The translations under genes were made by a program, and so were the position numbers. A stretch of 44,906 bases of DNA, taken from assembly GCA_021738105.1 (NCBI GenBank), contig JAIPCS010000006.1:1-44906 (forward strand), given 5' to 3'. Origin of the DNA: Sulfuritalea sp. Its GTDB lineage: Bacteria; Pseudomonadota; Gammaproteobacteria; Burkholderiales; Rhodocyclaceae. How positions within the stretch are numbered: position 1 is the first letter of the stretch; each line of letters begins with the position of its first letter. This document shows positions 24,767-35,304 of this stretch, in pieces. The notes under the pieces were generated by a model. That model was not told the origin of the DNA. It did not search any database and saw only the letters and a list, made by a program, of their open reading frames with translations.

Positions 24767-26055
24767 TGCGTATCCTGATAATTTTTGTTGTTTCAGCCCT
24801 GACATCTACGCTGGCTTTGGCCGGCGTCAAGATTGATCACTGGATTGCACCTTCTGGGGCAAAAGTCTACTTTATTGAAACGCACCTTATACCCATCCTC
24901 GACGTACAAATAGATTTCGCTGCTGGCGGAATTTTTGTTCCTTCCCAGAAGTCAGGATTGGCAGGTTTGACGCAGGGCCTTCTGGAAGCGGGCGCCGGTG
25001 ATCTCGATGAAGAGAAAATCGCCGGCCGTCTGGTCGATATCGGCGCCAGACTTAGTGGCGGAGCGGACAACGACCGTTCCAGCGTCAGGGTGCGCACGCT
25101 CTCAAGCAAAACCGAGCGCGAGGCGGCGCTCGGCTTATTGCGAGCCGTGGTGTCAGCGCCGACTTTTCCACAGTCGGTACTCGATCGTGAAAAAGGCCGA
25201 TCCATCGCCGCCATTCGTGAATCCGAAACGCGGCCGGATGCGATTGCCGCCAAGCGGTTTGCCGCAGCCATCTATCCGGATCATCCTTATGGCGACAGTC
25301 CGACCGTGGAGAGTGTGGCTTCGATCACACGGGAGGACCTGGTGGCCTTTCACCGCAAACACTACGGTGCTCGCGGGGCCATCGTCTCGATTATTGGAGA
25401 CGTCACGCGGGCCGAAGCTGAAGCCATTGCCCAGAATATGACCGAAGCCCTGCCTGCGGCCAGTGAAGTACCGGAACCGCCACCGGTGAAAATGCCGACA
25501 TCGGCGCTAATCAAGATTCCTCATCCGGCGGCGCAGAGTCATATTCACATTGGCCTGCCGGCGATCCGGCGCAGCGATCCGGATTACTTCCCGCTGTTGG
25601 TAGGGAACTACACACTGGGGGGGGGCGGCTTTGTTTCACACCTGATGAAGGAAGTCCGAGAAAAACGCGGCTACGCCTACAGCGTGTATTCGTATTTCTC
25701 GCCGCGCAAGCTTGAAGGACCGTTCGAGATCGGTCTGCAAACCAAGCGCGATCAGGTCGGGGATGCGCTGAAGGTCGTCAATGAAGTGCTCAGCGATTAC
25801 ATTGCCAAGGGACCGACAGCGAAAGAGCTGGCTGCAGCGAAGAAAAACCTGGTCGACGGCCAGGCTTTGCGCATGGACAGCAATGCCAAGCTGCTAGGCT
25901 ATCTTTCCGCTATCGGGTTTTACGAGCTGCCGCTCACTTACCTTGATGACTTTCCGGCGAAGGTGAAAGCTGTCACTGTGGCGCAGGTCAAGGCGGCCTT
26001 TGCGCGGCATGTCAAGGCAGAAAACCTGGTTACGGTGATCGTCGCCGCCGATTGA
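24766..26055 (+). CDS. M16-family peptidase homologue lacking the zinc motif
   Basis: A 429-residue M16 protein with a signal peptide (MRILIIFVVSALTSTLALA). The N-terminal domain has GLAGLTQGLLEAGAGDLDEE where an active subunit would show HxxEH; both His and the Glu pattern are absent, so it should not cleave peptide bonds itself. The C-terminal domain keeps the substrate-binding Arg-Tyr type motif (REKRGYAYSVYSYF). It most likely pairs with the preceding active subunit, as in other bacterial M16 heterodimers. ATG at 24766 overlaps the previous stop (TGATG). Confidence 0.9.
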   Translation: MRILIIFVVSALTSTLALAGVKIDHWIAPSGAKVYFIETHLIPILDVQIDFAAGGIFVPSQKSGLAGLTQGLLEAGAGDLDEEKIAGRLVDIGARLSGGADNDRSSVRVRTLSSKTEREAALGLLRAVVSAPTFPQSVLDREKGRSIAAIRESETRPDAIAAKRFAAAIYPDHPYGDSPTVESVASITREDLVAFHRKHYGARGAIVSIIGDVTRAEAEAIAQNMTEALPAASEVPEPPPVKMPTSALIKIPHPAAQSHIHIGLPAIRRSDPDYFPLLVGNYTLGGGGFVSHLMKEVREKRGYAYSVYSYFSPRKLEGPFEIGLQTKRDQVGDALKVVNEVLSDYIAKGPTAKELAAAKKNLVDGQALRMDSNAKLLGYLSAIGFYELPLTYLDDFPAKVKAVTVAQVKAAFARHVKAENLVTVIVAAD

Positions 26056-26058
26056 GTC

Positions 26059-27360
<1,302 letters not shown>

Positions 27361-27382
27361 GTCGTTCTGTTCTGATGTCTGC

Positions 27383-28207
27383 CTAGCGCTGGCAGCTCGC
27401 GCAGAAAAATGTCGCACGTTGTCCCTGCCTCAGTTCTCTGATCGGGGTACCGCAGACCCGACAGGGTTCCCCGCTGCGACCGTAGACAAAATAGTGCTGT
27501 TGAAAGTAGCCTGAACTTCCGTCGGAATGAATGAAGTCGCGCAGGCTGCTGCCGCCGGCGTCGATCGCGGCTGAAAGCGTTTCTTTGATTGCAACCACCA
27601 GGCGCTCCAACCGTTTCAGGGAAATCCGCCCGGCGGCCCGACGCGGATCGATACCGGCTCTAAACAGGCTTTCGGACGCGTAAATGTTGCCGATCCCGAC
27701 GACGCGATGGCTATCCATCAAGGCCGGCTTGATCGCGGACGAGAGGCCGGCAAGACGGGTTTTCAGCCAGATTGCCTTGAATTCCTCATGCAAAGGCTCG
27801 ACCCCAAGTACCGCCAGCAGCGGATGTCGCAACGGATCACCCGTCAGCCAGAGAATCGCGCCGAAGCGTCTCGGGTCTCTCAGCCGCAAGGCAACCGCTT
27901 TTCCGCGGATATCGAACACCAGATCAAAATGGTCATGCTTTTCAGCCTGAAGCATTGCAGACACCAGACGCAGACTGCCCGACATGCCAAGGTGGATCAG
28001 CAGGTGACCGCAGTCAAATTCCAGCAGCAGATATTTCCCGCGGCGGACTATTGCCCTCAGGCGCCGCCCTTTGAGAACATGCTCGAGCCCGGTCGGTATC
28101 GGGTAGCGCAGGGCGGGTGCCCGGCAGATCACGTCAATGACGCACATCCCGGTCAAGCTTGGTGCAATGCCCCTAAGGGTGACCTCGACTTCGGGTAATT
28201 CAGGCAT
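27383..28207 (-). CDS. mutM: Formamidopyrimidine-DNA glycosylase
   Basis: A 274-residue bifunctional base-excision enzyme that removes 8-oxoguanine and Fapy lesions and nicks the AP site. The N-terminus is MPELPEVEVTLRGI, so Pro2 becomes the catalytic residue after Met removal, with Glu3 next to it; Lys in GRRLRAIVRRGKYLLL is the conserved beta-lyase helper. The helix-two-turn-helix (GIGNIYASESLFRAGIDP) and C-terminal zinc finger (CRVCGTPI, then CASCQ) are complete. ATG at 28207 is required to place Pro at position 2; a start seven codons earlier would destroy the active site. Confidence 0.97.
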   Translation of the reverse strand: MPELPEVEVTLRGIAPSLTGMCVIDVICRAPALRYPIPTGLEHVLKGRRLRAIVRRGKYLLLEFDCGHLLIHLGMSGSLRLVSAMLQAEKHDHFDLVFDIRGKAVALRLRDPRRFGAILWLTGDPLRHPLLAVLGVEPLHEEFKAIWLKTRLAGLSSAIKPALMDSHRVVGIGNIYASESLFRAGIDPRRAAGRISLKRLERLVVAIKETLSAAIDAGGSSLRDFIHSDGSSGYFQQHYFVYGRSGEPCRVCGTPIRELRQGQRATFFCASCQR

Positions 28208-28317
28208 GACCGCTCTCGTGCGAAACAATCGGCGAAACTGCTAACATCGCTGCATTGTATGTGACAGCCGTATCTGGTGGCTGGGTTTGACAGTCGTGCT
28301 CTACAGGTGCCGTGCCA

Positions 28318-30069
28318 ATGAACTATTTTCCATCCATCCTGGTGCTTATCATTGCGCTGACCAGCGCTTGCTCAACGGCGCAAGCGCCCATGGCCGCACC
28401 TGAGCCTGCTCCGGCACCCGCACCCGCTGCAGCACCCGTACCGAAGGCGGTCGCTCCCACGCCTCCGAACGTGGACCGGCTGCCAAAACTGGAACTTACC
28501 GGGCAGATTCTTTACCAGTTTCTGCTTGCGGAACTGGCCGCACAGCGGGGCCAGTTCGCGCTTTCAGCCAGCGCCTATCTCGAGCTGGCGACCGCCACAC
28601 GCGATCCCCGTATCGTGCGCCGGGCCGCAGAAATAGCCTTTCATGCGCGTCAGTACGATGCGGCACTTGAGGCAGTGCGACTCTGGCAAACTCTCGAACC
28701 CGAGTCGCATCAGGCAAAACAGATGTTGGCAACGCTGCTGCTTGCCAGTGGACGTCTCGAAGAACTGACGGTCAGTATCGCCCGAGATCTCGCCGCCGGG
28801 AAGCCGCAAAGCGTGGGTCCCGCCCTACTCAAAATCACTCGCGCCTTCGTTCGGTATTCGGACAAGGCTGCTGTACGAAGCTTGCTGGACCGAATAACCC
28901 AGCCGTATCTTGATTTGGCGGAAGCCCGCTTTGTGCGCGCCCAGGCGGCACATGACGTGGGAGATGCGGAAAGTGCACGGAGCGAAATCGATCAGGCACT
29001 GGAACGTCGCCCGGATTGGGACGCCGCGGCCCTGTTCAAGGTTGACTTGTTGCCCAAGGGAGCAGCTCAGACCGCGTTCCTGAAAAAATTTCTGGAAGTG
29101 CATCCCGATGTTCAGGACGTTCGCCTGGCCTATGCTCGAAGTCTGGTTGTCGAAAAACGCTACGAAGACGCTCGTGTGGAGTTTCGGACCCTGCTCAAGG
29201 CCAATCCGGATAATCCGGAAATGTTGTACGCAGTAGGCATACTTGCATTGCAGGTGAATGACACCGTGGAAGCCGAGCAATTGCTCAGGCGATTGATAGA
29301 GACGAATCGCGGCGATCCGAATCCAGCGCGCTTTTATCTGGGGCAAATCGCCGAGCAGGCAGGGCGCCTCGACGAGGCTGTGCAGTGGTTTGATCAGGTG
29401 GTAGCGGGTGAGCATTCGGTACCGTCAAGAGTACGTGCGGCACAAGTGCTGCTTCGGCAGAACAAGTTCGACGAGGCGCGTGAGCGGATCGTGGCAGCGC
29501 GTGAGAAGTCACCAAAAGATTCGCGGCTGATCGTGGCGGAGTCGCAGCTGTTGCGTGATGCGGGACGTCATGCCGAAGCATATGCTTATCTCGTCAAGGC
29601 GCTGGAAGCCCAGCCGGATCAGCCCGATATTCTTTACGAAACGGCGCTGGCAGCAGAGAAACTTGGCAACATGGAAGTACTCGAACGGCATTTGCGGCAC
29701 CTGATCGTGCTTCAGCCCAAGTCGCCCCAAGGCTACAACGCGCTGGGTTACTCGCTTGCCGATCGCAATCTGCGCCTCGATGAGGCCGCGGGCCTGGTCG
29801 ACCAGGCTCTGGAGCTGTCGCCCGATGATCCCTACATTCTCGACAGCAAGGGTTGGGTCATGTTTCGCCAGGGCAAGCTGGCCGCGGCACTGGATGTACT
29901 GCAAAAAGCCTACGACAAGCGACCTGATGCAGAAATCGCGGCTCACATCGGGGAAGTGCTGTGGGCACTGGGTCGACATGACCAGGCCAGGGGGGTCTGG
30001 CAAGAAGCGATCAAGGCGCATCCGAAAAACGAAGCTCTGGCAGCGACGATCAAGCGATTTGTGCAGTGA
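28318..30069 (+). CDS. Tetratricopeptide-repeat protein with lipoprotein-like signal
   Basis: A 583-residue TPR protein. The N-terminal signal segment ends ALTSAC with Cys18, close to but not a perfect lipobox. An Ala/Pro-rich linker (PEPAPAPAPAAAPVPKAVAP) leads to about a dozen helical repeats, clearest at 330-560 (for example GYNALGYSLADRNLRLDEA and GWVMFRQGKLAAALDVLQKA). This type of protein precedes lolB in many betaproteobacteria and probably scaffolds envelope proteins; no enzymatic motif is seen. ATG at 28318 with AGGTG nine bases upstream is preferred to GTG at 28312. Confidence 0.9.
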   Translation: MNYFPSILVLIIALTSACSTAQAPMAAPEPAPAPAPAAAPVPKAVAPTPPNVDRLPKLELTGQILYQFLLAELAAQRGQFALSASAYLELATATRDPRIVRRAAEIAFHARQYDAALEAVRLWQTLEPESHQAKQMLATLLLASGRLEELTVSIARDLAAGKPQSVGPALLKITRAFVRYSDKAAVRSLLDRITQPYLDLAEARFVRAQAAHDVGDAESARSEIDQALERRPDWDAAALFKVDLLPKGAAQTAFLKKFLEVHPDVQDVRLAYARSLVVEKRYEDARVEFRTLLKANPDNPEMLYAVGILALQVNDTVEAEQLLRRLIETNRGDPNPARFYLGQIAEQAGRLDEAVQWFDQVVAGEHSVPSRVRAAQVLLRQNKFDEARERIVAAREKSPKDSRLIVAESQLLRDAGRHAEAYAYLVKALEAQPDQPDILYETALAAEKLGNMEVLERHLRHLIVLQPKSPQGYNALGYSLADRNLRLDEAAGLVDQALELSPDDPYILDSKGWVMFRQGKLAAALDVLQKAYDKRPDAEIAAHIGEVLWALGRHDQARGVWQEAIKAHPKNEALAATIKRFVQ

Positions 30070-30184
30070 GCCGGACCAGTCGAGAAACAAAATCGTCACG
30101 AAAGATCCGGCAGAATGGCACGCAGCACAGGCTTGGGTCTGATTGCGGCATTGTCTTGGTGGAAATTTGAACCCTATCAGTCGG

Positions 30185-30712
30185 ATGCGCTACTGGCCCG
30201 GCTTTCTTGGCCTGATGCTGCTGGCGGCCTGTGCCGAAATACCCAAGCCTTCCGATGCATTGCAGGAGCTTGGCCCGCCACTGCAGAGCTATATTGCCGA
30301 AGGACGCATTTCGTTGCGGCAGGGAGAACGCAGCGATCATCTGAAGTTTCGCTGGGAACACACCCGCAGCAGCGACATAGTGTTGCTCATGTCACCTCTG
30401 GGTCAGGGTCTGGCAGAACTGGCGCGAGACTCAGCGGGCGTGAGATTGCGGCAACCAAATCAGGCACTGATCGAGGCCGACAACCTGCCGCAACTGGCGC
30501 AGCGTATTCTTGGCTCACCGATTCCGCTGGACGCCATGGCTGAATGGATGCGCGGTGCCAGATCCGAATTGAGCGGGAAAATCGACGGCTGGGAGGTATT
30601 GATAAGCGATACTTTGCCGTATCGCCAGCGCCGACTTTTACGTGTGCTGGAAGCACGTCGCGGCGATGTCGAGCTCAAGCTGATCGTAGACGACTGGGAC
30701 ACCTCTGAATGA
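30185..30712 (+). CDS. lolB: Outer-membrane lipoprotein localisation factor LolB
   Basis: A 175-residue lipoprotein that receives lipoproteins from LolA and inserts them into the outer membrane. The signal peptide ends in lipobox LAAC with Cys16. The mature part has the LolB pattern: GRISLRQGERSDHLKFRWEH, then LLMSPLGQGLAEL, and PLDAMAEWMRG. ATG at 30185 begins the signal peptide; an upstream TTG frame is unlikely. A 115-base gap precedes it. Its stop overlaps ispE as ATGA, the usual lolB-ispE coupling. Confidence 0.92.
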   Translation: MRYWPGFLGLMLLAACAEIPKPSDALQELGPPLQSYIAEGRISLRQGERSDHLKFRWEHTRSSDIVLLMSPLGQGLAELARDSAGVRLRQPNQALIEADNLPQLAQRILGSPIPLDAMAEWMRGARSELSGKIDGWEVLISDTLPYRQRRLLRVLEARRGDVELKLIVDDWDTSE

Positions 30713-31545
30713 GCGATTGGCAGCGCGACTGGCCTGCACCGGCCAAGATCAATCTGTTCCTTCACGTTGTTGGTCGTCGGGCCGATGGCTATCACTTGCT
30801 GCAAACCGCATTTCGCTTCCTTGATTTTGGCGACAACATTCGTCTTGAGCCGCGCAGCGATGGCCATGTTCGACTGGCGAACCCTTTGCCCGGGGTGCCT
30901 GCGGAAACAGACTTGACGGTGAGGGCTGCGAACGCATTGCGTTCTGCCACAGGTGCCACCGGCGGTGTCACGCTGCATATCGACAAGCGTTTGCCGATGG
31001 GTGGTGGCCTGGGCGGCGGTAGTTCCGACGCGGCGACAACTCTGATGGCCTTGAATCATTTATGGAGTACCGGCCTCGATACGACGCAATTGCAACGAAT
31101 TGGCCTCGCGTTGGGCGCCGACGTACCGATCTTTATATATGGCCGCGCAGCGTTTGCCGAAGGCATCGGTGAACGCTTTACCGATGTCAGCCTGCCTCCT
31201 GCCTGGTATCTGGTGCTGGTGCCCGCCATCGCGGTGCCGACCCTTGAGATTTTCCGGTCGAAAGAGCTGTGCCGTGACACGCCTGCCATCGCAGCGGGTG
31301 ATTGGCGACCGGGAGTTGGCCACAACGATCTGGAAGTTGTCGCCTGCCGCCTTTATCCCGAAGTGGCGCGGCATCTGGACTGGCTGAGGCAACATGGCGA
31401 CGCGCGGATGAGTGGCTCCGGCGCATGCTGTTTTGTAGAATTCGGGCAGGAGCATATCGCTCAGGCTGCGCTGGCTTCCCTGCCGGCCGGCATGCACGGC
31501 TTTGTCAGCCGCGGGCTGGACCGGCATCCGCTGGCGATTATTTGA
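30709..31545 (+). CDS. ispE: 4-diphosphocytidyl-2-C-methyl-D-erythritol kinase
   Basis: A 278-residue GHMP kinase, step 4 of the MEP isoprenoid pathway. Its signatures are WPAPAKINLFLHVVGRRADGYH at the N-terminus, the phosphate loop PMGGGLGGGSSDAATTL (about 95-111) and the C-terminal MSGSGACCF loop. It overlaps lolB by four bases and is followed directly by tRNA-Gln, so the tRNA may be cut from a common transcript. Confidence 0.96.
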   Translation: MSDWQRDWPAPAKINLFLHVVGRRADGYHLLQTAFRFLDFGDNIRLEPRSDGHVRLANPLPGVPAETDLTVRAANALRSATGATGGVTLHIDKRLPMGGGLGGGSSDAATTLMALNHLWSTGLDTTQLQRIGLALGADVPIFIYGRAAFAEGIGERFTDVSLPPAWYLVLVPAIAVPTLEIFRSKELCRDTPAIAAGDWRPGVGHNDLEVVACRLYPEVARHLDWLRQHGDARMSGSGACCFVEFGQEHIAQAALASLPAGMHGFVSRGLDRHPLAII

Positions 31546-31611
31546 CAGCGGAGGCGAAAACCCCGAAAATGCGCGTCCTTTCGACCTCTGCTTACAAGTG
31601 GAGTTCGATCT

Positions 31612-31688
31612 TGGGGAGTCGCCAAGTTGGTTAAGGCACTGGATTTTGATTCCAGCATGCGAAGGTTCGAATCCTTCCTCCCCAGCCA
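31612..31688 (+). tRNA. tRNA-Gln (anticodon UUG)
   Basis: A complete cloverleaf. The acceptor stem is TGGGGAG (31612-31618) with CTCCCCA (31678-31684), the discriminator is G, and CCA is encoded at 31686-31688. The anticodon arm CTGGA/TCCAG holds the loop TTTTGAT, with anticodon TTG at 31646-31648. The T arm is GAAGG-TTCGAAT-CCTTC. It lies between ispE and prs, its usual betaproteobacterial position. Confidence 0.97.
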
Positions 31689-31762
31689 ATCAATTCACAG
31701 TAATGGTTCGGGCAGCAGAAGTTTAGACAGCAAGCTTGCCCCCCTCACTTGAGCAGACCGAC

Positions 31763-32713
31763 ATGGCCTACGATAGCCTGATGGTATTTACCGGCAACGC
31801 CAATCGAAAGTTGGCGGGGGATGTCGTTAAACGCCTGAATATTTCATTGGGCCGTGCCAATGTCGGCCGGTTCTCGGACGGTGAAGTGAATTGCGAAATT
31901 CTTGAACACGTGCGTGGTCACGATATTTTCGTTCTGCAATCCACCTGTTTTCCGACCAACGACAATCTGATGGAACTGATGGTCATGGTTGATGCCCTGA
32001 AGCGGGCGTCTGCAGGACGTATTACCGCCGCCATCCCGTATTTCGGTTACGCCAGGCAGGATCGCCGGACACGTTCAGCGCGCGTGGCGATTACAGCCAA
32101 AGTGGTTGCCAATATGTTGCAGACCGTTGGCGTTCAGCGCTTGTTGACCGTTGATCTGCATGCTGACCAGATTCAGGGTTTCTTTGATATTCCGGTCGAC
32201 AATGTCTATGCGGCGCCTATTTTGCTGGGCGATATCTGGAAACAGCGCTATGAAGACCTGCTGGTCGTGTCGCCGGATGTCGGAGGGGTGGTGCGCGCCC
32301 GGGCACTGGCGAAACGTCTCGAATCGGATCTGGCCATTATCGACAAACGCCGACCGAAGGCCAACGTTTCTGAAGTGATGAACATCATCGGTGAGGTCGA
32401 AGGGCGCACCTGCGTCATCATGGACGACATGGTGGATACCGCGGGCACCCTGTGCAAGGCAGCGCAAGCGCTCAAGGAACAAGGTGCCAAACGCGTGCTG
32501 GCCTACTGTACCCATCCGGTCCTGTCGGGCAGCGCCGTTTCGAGGATCGTTGAGTCTGAACTCGATGAGCTGGTGGTGACGGACACGATCCCCTTGTCGG
32601 AAGAAGCCAGCACCTGTTCGCGAATCCGGCAGATATCGATTGCCGAATTGATGGCCGAGACCATGCTGCGCATCAGCAACGAGTCTTCGGTTTCTTCATT
32701 GTTCATGGATTGA
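31763..32713 (+). CDS. prs: Ribose-phosphate pyrophosphokinase
   Basis: A 316-residue class I PRPP synthetase making PRPP from ribose 5-phosphate and ATP for nucleotide, His and Trp synthesis. The family motifs are [12 protein letters not shown] near 37, the flexible-loop Lys-Arg region [15 protein letters not shown], the metal site [18 protein letters not shown], and the PRPP loop [20 protein letters not shown] at 31763 starts [14 protein letters not shown]; the ribosome site is weak. The length is exactly typical. Confidence 0.97.
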   Translation: MAYDSLMVFTGNANRKLAGDVVKRLNISLGRANVGRFSDGEVNCEILEHVRGHDIFVLQSTCFPTNDNLMELMVMVDALKRASAGRITAAIPYFGYARQDRRTRSARVAITAKVVANMLQTVGVQRLLTVDLHADQIQGFFDIPVDNVYAAPILLGDIWKQRYEDLLVVSPDVGGVVRARALAKRLESDLAIIDKRRPKANVSEVMNIIGEVEGRTCVIMDDMVDTAGTLCKAAQALKEQGAKRVLAYCTHPVLSGSAVSRIVESELDELVVTDTIPLSEEASTCSRIRQISIAELMAETMLRISNESSVSSLFMD

Positions 32714-32774
32714 TTTCATCCCCTTGTCTGGTCGCGGACGAGGGATATTTGTGCAGCACCTACAGGAGTAAATC

Positions 32775-33458
32775 ATGCAACTCGAATTTAACGCAAAGAA
32801 GCGCGATGATCAGGGCACCGGAGCGAGCCGCCGCCTGCGTCGTACCGGTCTGGTTCCCGGAATTGTTTACGGAGGCAGCGCCACGCCACAGTCGATCGCC
32901 ATCGACCACAATGAGCTGTTTCAGTTGTTGCGCAAGGAGGCCTTCTATTCCTCAGTGCTTACCGCCAACATTGATGGAGCCAAGGAACGCTGCCTGCTGC
33001 GCGACGTGCAGCGCCATCCCTACCGGCCGGTGATCCTGCACGTGGACTTTCAGCGGGTCGATGAAACCCACAAACTTCACCAGAAGGTGCCCCTGCATTT
33101 CATCAATGCCGAAATCTCACCGGGCGTGAAGCTGTCCGGCGGTATGGTCCAGCATGTCATGACCGACCTCGATGTGCGTTGCCTGGCAAAGGACCTGCCG
33201 ACCTTTATCGAGATCGATCTGAAGGACATGTCAGCCGGGCATTCGATGCACGTCTCTCATCTGACGCTACCGGCCGGCGTCGAAGCTGTCCTGCACAAGG
33301 GTGATGATCCCGTTGTGGCTACCGTAATCGTGCGCGGCGGCAAGGCCGAAGCGGATGAGCCGGCGGCTGGTGCGGCGCCCGAAGAAGAAAAGAAGGGATG
33401 TGACAGCTGCATTGCGGCTGATCGTCGGCCTCGGGAATCCTGGGGCCGAGTACGCTGA
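32775..33458 (+). CDS. rplY: 50S ribosomal protein L25/Ctc
   Basis: A 227-residue long-form L25 (Ctc type) that binds 5S rRNA. The N-terminal domain has [26 protein letters not shown], and the C-terminal TL5-like domain follows to about residue 190, ending in the usual acidic Ala/Glu tail ([17 protein letters not shown]). The tail should stop there, but the frame continues with 20 odd residues ([19 protein letters not shown]), encoded by the start of pth in another frame. The overlap with pth is 59 bases. ATG at 32775 has AGGAG at a good distance. Confidence 0.93.
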   Translation: MQLEFNAKKRDDQGTGASRRLRRTGLVPGIVYGGSATPQSIAIDHNELFQLLRKEAFYSSVLTANIDGAKERCLLRDVQRHPYRPVILHVDFQRVDETHKLHQKVPLHFINAEISPGVKLSGGMVQHVMTDLDVRCLAKDLPTFIEIDLKDMSAGHSMHVSHLTLPAGVEAVLHKGDDPVVATVIVRGGKAEADEPAAGAAPEEEKKGCDSCIAADRRPRESWGRVR

Positions 33459-34014
33459 AACCCGGCACAACGCCGGGTTTTGGCTTTGTGAACGCCTCGC
33501 CGACGAGCTCGGCGTCAGTCTGGGGCGCGAGTCGCGCTTTCATGGCTTCGCCGGACGTGCGCGCGTCGGCGATTTGTGGTTCCTTTTGCCGCAGACCTTC
33601 ATGAACCGCTGCGGCCAATCGGTACGAGCGCTGACGCAGTTCTACCGCATCGAACCGGCGGAAATTCTGGTCTTGCACGACGAACTCGATCTGCCACCGG
33701 GCCAGATGCGGCTCAAGTTTGGTGGCGGCCTCGGCGGTCACAATGGGTTGAAGGACATCACCGCGCATCTGGGCACGCAAGACTATTGGCGCCTGAGAAT
33801 AGGCATTGGCCATCCCGGTGATCGAAACGAGGTCGTTGACTACGTACTCAAGCCACCGCGCAAAGAAGAACGCAGCGAAATAGACGCCGCACTGGATCGC
33901 GCACTACTGGCCTGGCCAATAATGGCCAAAGGCGAATTCAATGCAGCCACGCAGCGCATCAACTCCAAACCTGCTGCACCAAAACCTGAAGCATCAGAGA
34001 AAGATAATCCATGA
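33400..34014 (+). CDS. pth: Peptidyl-tRNA hydrolase
   Basis: A 204-residue enzyme that releases tRNA from dropped-off peptidyl-tRNA. The N-terminal [24 protein letters not shown] contains the catalytic His23 and Asn13; [10 protein letters not shown] carries the second catalytic Asp, and [14 protein letters not shown] the tRNA-contact Asn. GTG at 33400 with AAGGG just upstream is the only start that gives the normal N-terminus; it lies inside the rplY frame. An ATG overlapping it is out of frame and runs straight into TGA. The stop overlaps ychF by ATGA. Confidence 0.94.
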   Translation: MTAALRLIVGLGNPGAEYAETRHNAGFWLCERLADELGVSLGRESRFHGFAGRARVGDLWFLLPQTFMNRCGQSVRALTQFYRIEPAEILVLHDELDLPPGQMRLKFGGGLGGHNGLKDITAHLGTQDYWRLRIGIGHPGDRNEVVDYVLKPPRKEERSEIDAALDRALLAWPIMAKGEFNAATQRINSKPAAPKPEASEKDNP

Positions 34015-35102
34015 GCCTCAAATGCGGCATCGTCGGCCTGCCCAATGTCGGCAAGTCCACTCTTTTCAACGCGCTGACCAAATCCGGCATCGCGGCGGAG
34101 AACTATCCCTTTTGCACCATTGAGCCAAACGTCGGCATTGTGGAGGTGCCCGATGCCCGATTAGCGGATCTGTCTGTCATCGTCAAGCCGCAAAAAATTC
34201 AGCCTGCGATTGTCGAGTTCGTCGATATCGCAGGCCTGGTGGCTGGCGCCAGCAAGGGTGAAGGCCTGGGCAACCAGTTTCTCGCCAACATCCGAGAGAC
34301 CGATGCTGTGGTGCATGTGGTGCGTTGTTTCAGCGACGATAACGTGGTCCACGTGGCAGGCAAGATCGATCCACTGTCCGACATCGAGGTGATCGACACC
34401 GAACTGGCACTTGCCGATATGGCTACGGCCGAAAAGGCGCTGAATCGTTACAAGAAGCCCGCCAGTGCTGGTGACAAGGACGCCAGAATTCTCTGTGCCG
34501 TTCTGGAAAAATGTCTGGCACAACTGAACCTGGCCAAGCCGGTACGTGCGCTCGATCTGTCGAAGGAGGAATGGGCCAGTCTCAAACCCTTCTGCCTGAT
34601 TACCGCCAAGCCTGTGCTTTATGTCGCCAACGTCAAGGAAGGTGGCTTCGACAACAATCCCTATCTCGATGCCGTGCTGGCGCATGCCAGTGAGGCGAAG
34701 GCCGAGGCAGTTGCTGTCTGCGCCGCCATCGAAGCCGAAATCGCCGATCTGGAAGACGACGAGAAGCAGATGTTTTTGACCGATCTGGGGCTCGATGAGC
34801 CGGGTCTCAATCGCCTGATTCGCGCCGGCTACAAACTGCTGGGTCTACAGACTTACTTCACTGCCGGCGTCAAGGAAGTGCGCGCCTGGACCATTCATGT
34901 CGGTGACACGGCACCGAAAGCGGCCGGCGTGATCCACACGGATTTTGAAAAGGGCTTCATTCGTGCCCAGACCATTTCCTTCGACGATTTCATTGCCTTC
35001 AAGGGTGAAGCCGGTGCCAAGGAAGCCGGAAAAATGCGGGCTGAGGGCAAGGACTACGTCGTCAAGGATGGCGATGTTCTGAATTTCCTCTTCAACGTGT
35101 GA
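34011..35102 (+). CDS. ychF: Redox-responsive ATPase YchF (OBG family)
   Basis: A 363-residue P-loop protein that is related to Obg GTPases but prefers ATP. G1 is [14 protein letters not shown] at the N-terminus, G3 is [17 protein letters not shown], the NVKE segment replaces the NKxD specificity motif (the reason for ATP preference), and a C-terminal TGS domain ends [12 protein letters not shown]. The length matches the family. The pth-ychF pair overlapping by four bases is widespread. Confidence 0.96.
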   Translation: MSLKCGIVGLPNVGKSTLFNALTKSGIAAENYPFCTIEPNVGIVEVPDARLADLSVIVKPQKIQPAIVEFVDIAGLVAGASKGEGLGNQFLANIRETDAVVHVVRCFSDDNVVHVAGKIDPLSDIEVIDTELALADMATAEKALNRYKKPASAGDKDARILCAVLEKCLAQLNLAKPVRALDLSKEEWASLKPFCLITAKPVLYVANVKEGGFDNNPYLDAVLAHASEAKAEAVAVCAAIEAEIADLEDDEKQMFLTDLGLDEPGLNRLIRAGYKLLGLQTYFTAGVKEVRAWTIHVGDTAPKAAGVIHTDFEKGFIRAQTISFDDFIAFKGEAGAKEAGKMRAEGKDYVVKDGDVLNFLFNV

Positions 35103-35105
35103 GTC

Positions 35106-35137
35106 GGCGCTGATGCGGTCCTGCTCAGCATCGCGCC
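35106..35137 (+). other. Imperfect hairpin just after ychF
   Basis: GGCGCTGATGC (35106-35116) can pair with GCATCGCGCC (35128-35137), with one bulged T. No T-run follows, so it is not a standard rho-independent terminator, but it sits four bases after the ychF stop and could stabilise the 3' end. Confidence 0.3.
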
Positions 35138-35199
35138 GGGGTCTGCGCGTCAGCAGCCAGAATGAATTGTTGTCGAAGTGCCTGTCCGCTATACCGGCG

Positions 35200-35219
35200 T
35201 GTCACACGCTCATGTGACA
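35200..35219. promoter_or_regulatory. Dyad operator candidate upstream of the nitroreductase
   Basis: TGTCAC (35200-35205) and GTGACA (35214-35219) form a perfect dyad around eight bases, about 85 bases before the nitroreductase start. The size and symmetry suit a dimeric regulator, but the family cannot be named. The rest of this roughly 200-base gap shows no tRNA or small gene that I can support. Confidence 0.35.
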
Positions 35220-35304
35220 GAGGTTCGGCCACAGTTCTCCTAAAATTCATTCGCGGCCCTGTACCGGCTGCGATCAAGGTTCCGATGTGGGAGAGGAGAA
35301 TCCG

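Noticed and set aside
23876..24805. Minus-strand open frame of 309 codons opposite the M16 peptidase gene
   Set aside because: Composition typical of an antisense shadow; the plus-strand gene has the zinc motif and signal peptide.
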